Assembly (NCBI RefSeq): GCF_022012435.1
Contig: NZ_JAKLUA010000003.1
Location: 451,001 to 515,000, forward strand
Reading direction: 5' to 3'
DNA length: 64,000 nt
Source: Bradyrhizobium zhengyangense
GTDB taxonomy: Bacteria; Pseudomonadota; Alphaproteobacteria; Rhizobiales; Xanthobacteraceae
Position 1 is the first letter of the stretch; each line of letters begins with the position of its first letter. The notes beneath the pieces are model-generated. The model was given only the letters and a program-made list of their open reading frames with translations. It was not told the origin of the DNA and did not search any database. The position numbers and the translations under genes were made by a program. Below are positions 53,361 through 64,000 of the stretch, one piece after another.

Positions 53361-54224
53361 CTAGTGCGCGGTCAGCGACCGAGGATCGCGCGCGGGCCAC
53401 CGTCCCGCTTCCACCAATGTCACGAACCGCGCCACGCTCTCGTTGAACAACGCCGGCTCTTCCAGATTGAGCACATGACCGGACTTCGGAAACATCGCGA
53501 GGCCCGCGGCCGGCAGATGTTTCTTCAAGAACAGGCTCGCCCCGATGCAGGGATCGTCCTCATCGCCGCAGATGATCAATGCCGGCGTTGCTATCTTCCT
53601 GATCGCATCCGTCAGCGTGTAGATCGACGGCCGCCCGCCCTGAAAGCCGCGCATCGTGTTGGCCGATCCCCTGGAATCGTGCCGCGCCAGTGCGGCATAG
53701 AAATCCGCATGACCGCGCGGGTCTTTCACCAGGAAGGGAATACGGCTCGGCGCCTCGCGCGTGATCTTTGCGACTTCAGCCGAGCCCAGCGTCTCGAATT
53801 GCTCGGCATTGGCGCGGCACTGCTTGCGCCAGGCGTCGAGAGTCTCGAGCTCCGAGCCTGAGCCGACACCTGCGAGTGTCATCGACATCGCGCGCTGCGG
53901 CGCGTTCAATCCGATCTGGAGCGACGAGTACGCGCCCATCGACAGGCCGACGAGATGCGCGCGCTCGATTCCGAGATGATCGAGCACAGCCAGCGCATCG
54001 GTGTAGAAGTGAGTGTAGGTGTAGACCTCGCCATTGGGCACGTCAGATGGCGTGTAGCCGCGTGCGGAATAGGTGATGCAGCGGTGGCCGCGCGAGAAGT
54101 AGCGCATCTGCGGCTCCCAATTGGTGTAGTCGGCCGCGAACTCGTGCAGAAAAATGATCGGCGTTCCCTGACCTGCCTCTTCGAAATAGATGCGGACGTC
54201 GTCCCTGGTCGTGGCGTGGGGCAT
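53361..54224 (-). CDS. Alpha/beta hydrolase
   Basis: A 287-residue alpha/beta hydrolase. The oxyanion region is IIFLHEFAADYTNWEPQM (with HE in place of HG), the nucleophile elbow is LVGLSMGAYSSLQ, the acid is in LIICGDEDDPC and the histidine in FPKSGHVLNLEEP. There is no signal peptide, so it is cytoplasmic. The start at 54224 (MPHATTRDDVRIYFEEAG) has GAGAGGGAAA upstream; ATG 54245 is an alternative. Members cleave esters, lactones or C-C bonds; the substrate is not evident. Confidence 0.87.
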   Translation of the reverse strand: MPHATTRDDVRIYFEEAGQGTPIIFLHEFAADYTNWEPQMRYFSRGHRCITYSARGYTPSDVPNGEVYTYTHFYTDALAVLDHLGIERAHLVGLSMGAYSSLQIGLNAPQRAMSMTLAGVGSGSELETLDAWRKQCRANAEQFETLGSAEVAKITREAPSRIPFLVKDPRGHADFYAALARHDSRGSANTMRGFQGGRPSIYTLTDAIRKIATPALIICGDEDDPCIGASLFLKKHLPAAGLAMFPKSGHVLNLEEPALFNESVARFVTLVEAGRWPARDPRSLTAH

Positions 54225-54442
54225 TAACCGTTTCCCTCTCTTCAAGCCGCACCTTCAGGATCGCAGTTAATGCAGATGTCCGCAATAAGGCAGCTCCATC
54301 AGAGCATTGCCGCAAAATCATCGCAGCTATTCGCTGCCGCAGCGTCTTTTTCTCGCCACATCGGATGGCTTAACGGCCCTATCGATGTTGGCCATCGCAC
54401 GGGCCGACTTTGGGAAGTGGGGGTGTCAACGAAGGATGAAGA

Positions 54443-55081
54443 ATGTTTGAGTTGTTTGCGTCTCGCCTGTCGCGTCGTGTTGTCGCGCTGGCGATGTTCT
54501 TCGCGGCTCTTGCCGCGTTCGTTTCTCCGGCCTCGGCGCGGCCGCATCATCGTCATAGCGCAGAGCGGCACGCTTACGTGCATCACGCCAGCAGACATCA
54601 TCACGTCAGGCACTCGGCCCGCGGCTCGCGCTTCGAGCGCAGCGCGGCTGCGTTGCAGGCGGGTGGATTCGGCAACACGCAGGCCAGCTATGATCCGAGC
54701 GCCAGTGTCGGCGCGAGCAGTGGCTTCGGTGGTGGTTCGGGCCTCGTGTCCGAGGCACGCCGCTATCTCGGCGGCAACCCGACGGGCCGCGGCAGCCTGT
54801 GGTGCGCGCGTTTCATGAACATGGTGCTCGAGAAAACCGGCCACCAAGGCACCGGATCGGACATGGCGAACTCGTTTGCGCATTACGGCACGCGCGTCTC
54901 CGGCCCGCAGGTCGGCGCCATCGCAGTGATGTCGCGCGGTCGCCGCGGCGGTCATGTCGGCATCATCACCGGCATCGATGCGCAGGGCAATCCGATCATG
55001 ATTTCCGGCAACAACGGCAACCGCGTTCGCGAAGCCCCGATTTCGCGCGGCCGGATCTATGCGTATGTGATGCCGAATTGA
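54443..55081 (+). CDS. Exported TIGR02594/NlpC-P60-like cell-wall hydrolase
   Basis: A 212-residue protein with a signal peptide (1-32, AMFFAALAAFVSPASA). A histidine- and arginine-rich linker (about 34-62) and a Gly/Ser-rich spacer follow; the catalytic domain begins near 100. The cysteine is C121 in GSLWCARFMNMVLEK and the histidine H171 in GGHVGIITGID, the TIGR02594 pattern related to CHAP/NlpC-P60 peptidases that cut peptidoglycan cross-links. The start at 54443 has GAAGGATG upstream. The His-rich linker might bind metal; this is inferred from composition. Confidence 0.85.
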   Translation: MFELFASRLSRRVVALAMFFAALAAFVSPASARPHHRHSAERHAYVHHASRHHHVRHSARGSRFERSAAALQAGGFGNTQASYDPSASVGASSGFGGGSGLVSEARRYLGGNPTGRGSLWCARFMNMVLEKTGHQGTGSDMANSFAHYGTRVSGPQVGAIAVMSRGRRGGHVGIITGIDAQGNPIMISGNNGNRVREAPISRGRIYAYVMPN

Positions 55082-55090
55082 CGACGGTGC

Positions 55091-55230
55091 CGTAGGGTGG
55101 GTTAGCTAACGGTCGCGCGAAGCGCGATCCGCTGGCGTAACCCACCTCTTTGGTCGCCGCGGTGATAGAAGTGGTGGGTTACGCCGTGCGAATTGCGCTG
55201 GGCGCAATCGCGGGGCTAACCCACCCTACG
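55091..55230. repeat. Nested inverted repeat element (GTAGGGTGGGTTAGC type)
   Basis: Outer 16-base arms CGTAGGGTGGGTTAGC (55091-55106) and GCTAACCCACCCTACG (55215-55230) are perfect complements. Inside them, GGCGTAACCCACC (55134-55146) and GGTGGGTTACGCC (55173-55185) form a second perfect dyad that is itself related to the outer arms. The 140-bp unit sits between converging genes. Related GGTGGGTTA elements are dispersed in many Bradyrhizobium genomes. Confidence 0.88.
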
Positions 55231-55234
55231 AAGC

Positions 55235-56023
55235 TCACACGAGCTGCGGCTGCTCCACCGCGACCGCATCCCCCACGCCAATCTCGCCGTCGGCGACCAC
55301 CTCGGCATAGATGCCGCAATCCATGTGGCCGAGATGGCGCGAGAGCGTCGGTGGTATCTCGAGATCGCGCTTCGCCGTCACCGGGTCCACGTTCGTGGCC
55401 GGGCAGCGGACGATGCGCTTGATCACCTTCAGCCGCGCCTGTCCGATTGCGAGCGTCTGGCCGACGAGGTCGAGCTCGGACCAGGCCGGCCAGCCATCCA
55501 CGTAAAGATTGGCGCGGAAGCGCAGGGGATTGACGGCAACGCCACCAAGCATGGTCTCTATGGCGCGGACGCTGTTGAGATTGATGATCGAGACGACCTT
55601 GCGGGCGACGTCCGAAAAACTGTGATCGCGACCTGACAGAACCTTGGGCGGGCCCTTCAGCTCCGGCCGAAAGTTCTCCGTGAAGTAGGCCTCGATCGCC
55701 GCACGCCCGGCGGCGGTCTCGAGATCGCCGCTGACGACGATCTGGCCGTCCTTGCGGATGGTCAGGCGATTGGTCGCGTCCTCGAACCGGCTGTCGAGAG
55801 AGGCCAGGCGCTCGTTGCGCGCCAGCATCAGGAACTGGATTTTCGGCCTCCACTCGGGGGCTTCAGGGTCGAAACCGCTGGGGCCGTTCTCGATGGCATA
55901 GCGGCGGTCGGCGGGAAGGGTCTGGCCCGACCGCACGACGACCCGGAGCAGGGATTCCGGCGTCAGGCCCTTGATCGGGTAGCGGTAAAGGCCGTTGATT
56001 TCGGCAGTCTGGCTGGCTGTCAT
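55235..56023 (-). CDS. MOSC domain-containing protein
   Basis: A 262-residue protein with an N-terminal MOSC_N beta-barrel (INGLYRYPIKGLTPESL) and a C-terminal MOSC domain. The conserved cysteine that binds sulfur or molybdenum cofactor is in IKRIVRCPATNVDP; NPLRFRANLYVDG and the terminal GVGDAVAVEQP also fit. MOSC proteins handle molybdenum-cofactor sulfur or catalyse reduction of N-hydroxylated compounds (mARC relatives). It has no adjacent redox partner. The ATG at 56023 is clear. Confidence 0.9.
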   Translation of the reverse strand: MTASQTAEINGLYRYPIKGLTPESLLRVVVRSGQTLPADRRYAIENGPSGFDPEAPEWRPKIQFLMLARNERLASLDSRFEDATNRLTIRKDGQIVVSGDLETAAGRAAIEAYFTENFRPELKGPPKVLSGRDHSFSDVARKVVSIINLNSVRAIETMLGGVAVNPLRFRANLYVDGWPAWSELDLVGQTLAIGQARLKVIKRIVRCPATNVDPVTAKRDLEIPPTLSRHLGHMDCGIYAEVVADGEIGVGDAVAVEQPQLV

Positions 56024-56265
56024 GCCGCTACTTAGGGGATTCGACCCGCACCCGCCAAGCCGGCCGATCTGCGCACGAAATTGTGAAGTCGCCTCTTTCG
56101 GTCTGCGGGCCCGCTTCCCACATCTGGGTCAGGCCGGCGCCAGCGCCGGCTGATAACGACCGTTGCCGGTTGAGGAAAGTCAACGCGGGTACCGGAAACC
56201 CAATGAAGATGCCGTTTGGGGTGCCTTAGAGGGCCCCGAGGGCAGGCCGAGGGACAGAAAAGACC

Positions 56266-58905
<2,640 letters not shown>

Positions 58906-58927
58906 CGGTAGCGCTCACTGCGACGTG

Positions 58928-58968
58928 AAAAATGCCCCGGAAGGCGACGCCTTTCCGGGGCATTTTTT
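58928..58968. terminator. Rho-independent terminator of clpB
   Basis: A stem of AAATGCCCCGGAA with TTCCGGGGCATTT, extended by GGCG/CGCC, ends in six T residues. The A-run on the other side allows bidirectional use with the converging M23 peptidase gene. Confidence 0.92.
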
Positions 58969-58990
58969 CGTCGTCGTCTGATCCGGAGAA

Positions 58991-61054
58991 TTACCGATTC
59001 GTGACCTGCAACGGCCCACCCGTCGCATCCGACATGCGTGCGATGGCGCCGTTGCGGCCGCTCATCATCGCATCGAGCCGGTCGCGCTCCTTCTCGAAGC
59101 CTGACAGCATCGGGCCTTCCAGCGAACGGCCGCGCGGCAGTTTCACGCGCATCGGGTCGACGAAGCGGCCGTTGACGAGGATTTCGTAGTGGACGTGGGG
59201 GCCGGTTGACTGGCCCGTCGAGCCGACGAAGCCGATGACCTGGCCCTGCCGCACCTTCTTGCCTGGCTCCATGCCCTTGGCGAAGGCTGACATGTGGCCG
59301 TAGGCCGTCTCGTAGCCGTTGTTGTGCTTGATGCGGACGTATTTGCCGTAGCCGCCTTCGAGCTGCGCCTTCTCGATCACGCCGTTGCCGGCGGCGAAGA
59401 TCGGCGTGCCATAGGCAGTGGCCCAGTCGACGCCGGTGTGCATTTTCACGTAGCCGAGGATCGGATGGCGGCGGCCGCCGAAGCCGGAGCGCATGATGGC
59501 GCTGTTGACGGGCTTGCGGACCAGGAACTTCTTCGCGCTCTTGCCGGTCTCGTCGTAGTAGTCGACGACGCCGTCGTCGGGGCTCTGGTAGCGGTAGTAT
59601 TTCTTGGTTTCGCCGCCGACCGTGAGCGAGGCGAACAGCACTTCGCTCTTGTCGACCGCCGCCGAGCCCTCGTCTTCGCCGGCGTAGAACACATCGAACG
59701 AGTCGCCCGGCGCGACCTTGCGCTGGAAATCGACGTCGTAGGAGTAGATCTTGATCATGTCGTCGATGACGGGCATCGGCACTTTGTTGCGCATCGCGGT
59801 TTCGTAGATGCTCTGATAGAGCCGCACGCCGCTGCCGTCATCGTCGTCATCGTCTTCGCTGCTGGCGTTGGCCGTAGCGTCGGCGACGGTGTTCATGCTG
59901 GACACGTCGACCGCGACGTATTTGCCGAGATCGGACAGCGCCGCGATCGCCTCGACCACGGTGTCGTTGGCGACGACGACGCGATAGGGCTGCAGCCTTG
60001 CGCCGGGGCTTGCGGGCGCCATCAGGATGCGAAGCTTTTCGCCTTCCTTCAGGCCGCCGTCGCGGCCGCGGGGGCCGAGCGTTGCGGCAATCGCCTTGAT
60101 CTCCTCGGCCGTGGCGCCGAGATCGCGCAGCACGGAGCCGACGCTGTCGCCCTTCTTGACGACATGGACGCGCTCGCCGTTGGGATTGCCGCCGGTGATC
60201 TGCTCCTTTGTCTTCGGCAGCAGCGTCACGTTTTCCGGCACCACGCGGGTCTCGAAACCGGCATAGGGATCGGATGACGACGCTTCGGTGGCGTAGGCCA
60301 TCTTCATGTCGGATGCGCCGGTCGCGCCGGAGACGTCGGCGGTGGCATTGGCGAGCGAGGCGTAGCGCACCCCGCCATTGCCGCGCCAATTGGCGGCATC
60401 GCGCACCCGCATCAGGATGTCGTCGAGCGCCACCACCGCGGAAATCTTGGCCTTCGGCAGCACCGGCGAAAGATCCTTGGTGACGAAGGAGACCTCCGCG
60501 TCGGGCTCGACGGCCTCGGGATTGTTCGGATCGTCGGTCGCGGTCTTCGGATCGGAGCCGACGTCGGTGAGCATGCGCTGCGCGTTGAACGGCGGAATCT
60601 TCGCCGACAAATCGCTCGTCGTCATCGACAGGTTGCCGGCGATCCGGATGAAGGGGCGCACCCGCATCACGTCGCGGTTGCCGACGCGGGCGACTGTCGA
60701 GACGCGGACGATGTTGCGCGAGGCGGTCGAGTCACTGGGCGGCGGCAGGCGATCGCTCTTGTGCAGCGTCACGGTGCGATCGGCCGCGCCAAAGGCTCCG
60801 CGCAGCGCGCCCTCGACCCGCTCCGGCACCTTGGCGAAGGTCATTTCGCCGTCGAGAGATGCGAAAACGGCGCCGCCGATCAGGGCTGCGCCGCAGAGTC
60901 CGGTTAGAATTGTGCCGCTGAACCATTGCACCGAGACGCGACGGCGATCGATGACGGCGGCTTCCGAACCATCGACGGACAGCGGCGGCTCGTGGCCGAG
61001 ATCGATGATCCCGGTCTCACGCCCGTAAGCGCCGCGTGACGTCCTCTGGTTCAA
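58991..61054 (-). CDS. M23 (LytM) family peptidoglycan endopeptidase, membrane-anchored
   Basis: A protein of about 687 residues. It begins at TTG 61054 (GGGGGACTT upstream); TTG 61072 is an alternative and no ATG fits. A cytoplasmic stretch of 45 residues is followed by one transmembrane helix (ILTGLCGAALIGGAVFASL), then a long periplasmic part with a LysM-like segment (VHVVKKGDSVGSVLRDLGAT) and a poly-Asp tract EDDDDDDG. The M23 domain near the end has FGGRRHPILGYVKMHTGVDWA, AYGHMS and HVHYEI, holding the zinc-binding H/D/H set. It cuts peptide cross-links in the wall. Its large size is typical of rhizobial members. Confidence 0.93.
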   Translation of the reverse strand: MNQRTSRGAYGRETGIIDLGHEPPLSVDGSEAAVIDRRRVSVQWFSGTILTGLCGAALIGGAVFASLDGEMTFAKVPERVEGALRGAFGAADRTVTLHKSDRLPPPSDSTASRNIVRVSTVARVGNRDVMRVRPFIRIAGNLSMTTSDLSAKIPPFNAQRMLTDVGSDPKTATDDPNNPEAVEPDAEVSFVTKDLSPVLPKAKISAVVALDDILMRVRDAANWRGNGGVRYASLANATADVSGATGASDMKMAYATEASSSDPYAGFETRVVPENVTLLPKTKEQITGGNPNGERVHVVKKGDSVGSVLRDLGATAEEIKAIAATLGPRGRDGGLKEGEKLRILMAPASPGARLQPYRVVVANDTVVEAIAALSDLGKYVAVDVSSMNTVADATANASSEDDDDDDGSGVRLYQSIYETAMRNKVPMPVIDDMIKIYSYDVDFQRKVAPGDSFDVFYAGEDEGSAAVDKSEVLFASLTVGGETKKYYRYQSPDDGVVDYYDETGKSAKKFLVRKPVNSAIMRSGFGGRRHPILGYVKMHTGVDWATAYGTPIFAAGNGVIEKAQLEGGYGKYVRIKHNNGYETAYGHMSAFAKGMEPGKKVRQGQVIGFVGSTGQSTGPHVHYEILVNGRFVDPMRVKLPRGRSLEGPMLSGFEKERDRLDAMMSGRNGAIARMSDATGGPLQVTNR

Positions 61055-62064
61055 CCCAAGTCCCCCAATCAACGACCCGAAACCTTCGCTTTCAGCGCCT
61101 CATTCCGGTCGCCCTCTTGCAGGGGCATCTCGGAAAAAGCCTTATCGCACAAATGCTCGCGCTCAGAAGGCCTCGGATGAGGCCCGGCCGAAGTTACGAA
61201 CAGCTGGGCAGGTGAAGGTCTCTCGATGTCTTTCGAATGTCCGAAGAAGGCCGCGTCATCGTCAGATCGCCTTCTCTGAACCCCATGAAAATCGCTGGCA
61301 GCCCCCACTGGCACTCCGCGATTCAAGCTTGTCTCATACCAGAACGCCGCGGGATTGTGGCTCTAGTACGGCGCCCAATATGGAAAAAGTTTCCTCAACG
61401 ACCCGTCGCAGGCCCCCCGGACCCGGGGACGGGGCGAGGCCGCTTTCGCCCCCTCAGGCGCCCCCTTCAGGGCCCCTCAGGAGCCCGCCGGGGCCCAAAC
61501 TTTTTTTCAGATTTTTTACCGAGCCGCGCGCCTCCGCTCGCTCTCCGTCTCTCTAATTGGCTGTGATCATTGGATTTTTTACGCTAATCCACTGTGCGAC
61601 GATTTGTTGACGATTGGCGTTGACAGCCCGGAAGGTGGGGCCTATAACCCCAACCACTGAGCGCGGCGCCGCCGGGTCACTGACCAAGGCGAGCGAACGC
61701 GCCACTGATGCTCCTCACCTTGTTGAGTGACACAACAGCCGACACAATCGGTTGGAGTCATTCGACGTCGGTAAGGGTGTCGGAACCCTTCCACTCTGGA
61801 AGGTTGGGGCCTCCACGGTCCCGGGCTGTTTGACAAGTGAAGATGAAGAAAGAGAAACGTGGACGGCGGAGTCCTTGCGCCTCTCGGACCACTTAAGAGC
61901 TTCGGCTTTTGAGTACTGAGAGAGGACGAAAGACTTCGGCGGTACACGTTTCAAAGGAAACACCATCGTTGTCCGCGATGTGAATCGCAGACAGCAAGTC
62001 GATCTCGGTCGACAATGGTGGGACCTCGTCAAACGTTGTGATCAGCCGGTTCAAAGTTCAAGTC
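61055..62064 (+). other. rRNA operon upstream and leader region
   Basis: About 1 kb without a supported protein gene. 61055-61380 has only weak open frames. 61400-61500 is an unusually C/G-skewed block on the plus strand with repeated CCCCTCAGG-type words, ending in a T-run at 61500. Then come an AT-rich stretch, the promoter, and a transcribed leader of about 410 bases to the 16S 5' end. GCTGTTTGACAAGTGAA at 61825-61841 resembles the antitermination-type sequence common in alphaproteobacterial rrn leaders. Confidence 0.6.
61620..61648 (+). promoter_or_regulatory. rRNA operon promoter
   Basis: TTGACA (61620-61625) and TATAAC (61643-61648) with an exact 17-bp spacer, close to consensus. A second TTGACG begins 13 bp further upstream. 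Transcription should begin near 61655. Confidence 0.85.
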
Positions 62065-63559
<1,495 letters not shown>

Positions 63560-63738
63560 GGCTCTTCAGAAGCTTGCTTCTATCGAGCTGTTTTAGAAAC
63601 ATCAGGGGCCAACAGATCGCCAGATCGTTGAGCTCCATTGGCGGGATTTCGCCGTCTACGTTTCTCTTTCTTCGCGGACGAACACGCGCTGGGGCTGCAA
63701 CCTTGCAGATCCCTGGTCCTTGACTGGATATGCGTTAG

Positions 63739-63815
63739 GGGCTTGTAGCTCAGTTGGTTAGAGCGCGCGCTTGATAAGCGTGAGGTCGGAAGTTCAAGTC
63801 TTCCCAGGCCCACCA
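63739..63815 (+). tRNA. tRNA-Ile (anticodon GAT)
   Basis: A 77-base cloverleaf in the 16S-23S spacer. The acceptor GGGCTTG pairs with CAGGCCC, the anticodon loop reads TTGATAA, the T arm has GTTCAAGTC, and CCA is encoded at the end. Confidence 0.97.
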
Positions 63816-63848
63816 CACTCATCGAGTGAGCATTCGTCTTCTGGTTAC

Positions 63849-63924
63849 GGGGCCATAGCTCAGCTGGGAGAGCGCGTGCTTTGCAAGCATGAGGTCGTCG
63901 GTTCGATCCCGTCTGGCTCCACCA
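63849..63924 (+). tRNA. tRNA-Ala (anticodon TGC)
   Basis: A 76-base cloverleaf, 33 bases after tRNA-Ile. The acceptor GGGGCCA pairs with TGGCTCC, the anticodon loop is TTTGCAA, and GTTCGATCC and an encoded CCA are present. The 23S gene would follow beyond the right edge. Confidence 0.97.
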
Positions 63925-64000
63925 GATGGTTTGATCATCGACTGATCGTGCACCGTCGTCCGCGAAACATCACTTCGCATCCTGCTAGTCTGGATAGACA

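Noticed and set aside
56100..56265. A sigma-32 heat-shock promoter before clpB
   Set aside because: A GTTGAGG and a CCCAAT word exist, but their spacing of about 23 bp is too long and both are poor matches. I could not support it.
61069..61566. Small open frames on both strands between the M23 gene and the rRNA promoter
   Set aside because: They have no ribosome sites, an atypical composition and overlap the C-rich block; no homology is visible. Treated as non-coding.
63580..63822. An 80-codon minus-strand frame across the 16S-23S spacer, with a GRLELPTSRLSSARSNQLSYKP-like product
   Set aside because: This is the well-known false protein translated from rRNA-spacer/tRNA-Ile antisense DNA; it overlaps tRNA-Ile.

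Overview
The window looks like a core chromosomal segment of a Bradyrhizobium (Alphaproteobacteria, Rhizobiales). It is GC-rich with strong codon-position bias. The 16S rRNA at the right end is of alphaproteobacterial type and is followed by tRNA-Ile(GAT) and tRNA-Ala(TGC). The TlpA thioredoxin matches, as far as I remember it, the characterised 221-residue Bradyrhizobium japonicum TlpA in length and cysteine layout. I see no prophage, insertion sequence, CRISPR array, integrase or plasmid gene. The accessory material consists of short palindromic intergenic repeats and a few catabolic islands.

Layout. 0-11.2 kb: an edge-truncated esterase and a catalytically dead HtrA-like protein, then an M20 amidohydrolase, a complete Dpp/Opp-type ABC importer, an MFS symporter and a HAD hydrolase. 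11.3-21.3 kb: dodecin, a GT87 membrane glycosyltransferase, a GH16/GH1 exported beta-glucan hydrolase pair, an HNH nuclease, an NHL-repeat protein, a flavin monooxygenase, a DUF2855 enzyme and an AlkA-like DNA glycosylase. 21.3-25.5 kb: GluQ, a soluble hybrid kinase, YihY/BrkB, a HIG1-like small membrane protein and a PduO-type adenosyltransferase. 25.6-32.5 kb: etfBA, 3-hydroxybutyryl-CoA dehydrogenase, a YjfB-like small protein, tlpA, argH, lptM and lysA. 32.5-36 kb: a tannase-family esterase, a beta-hydroxyacid dehydrogenase and a carboxymuconolactone-decarboxylase-like protein. 36-48 kb: a TIGR02302/DUF4175 giant, a receiver protein, a zinc-ribbon membrane protein, ftsEX, YdcF, PlsC, ChaC, DUF2125, a secreted peptide and a porin. 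48-53.2 kb: a chorismate mutase-hisC-tyrA operon divergent from metX-metW. 53-61 kb: a hydrolase, an exported cell-wall hydrolase, a MOSC protein, clpB and a large M23 peptidase. 61-64 kb: an rRNA operon running off the right edge.

Gene co-operation. The M20 enzyme and importer form a plausible uptake-and-hydrolysis unit for peptide-like or acyl-amino-acid compounds. EtfBA and the hydroxyacyl-CoA dehydrogenase belong to acyl-CoA and PHB-linked metabolism. The CM-HisC-TyrA genes give the tyrosine/phenylalanine branch. MetX-MetW makes O-acetylhomoserine, apparently under a SAM-II riboswitch. FtsEX, the M23 peptidase and the TIGR02594 protein all concern the cell wall.

The most notable points are a SAM-II aptamer joined to a three-strand terminator switch upstream of metX, an identical TAGGTT -10 hexamer at the same spacing upstream of etfB and metX, a triad-less S1C pseudo-protease, a chorismate mutase with an orphan C-terminal domain, and several families of palindromic repeats. 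I did not find a clearly new multi-gene system.
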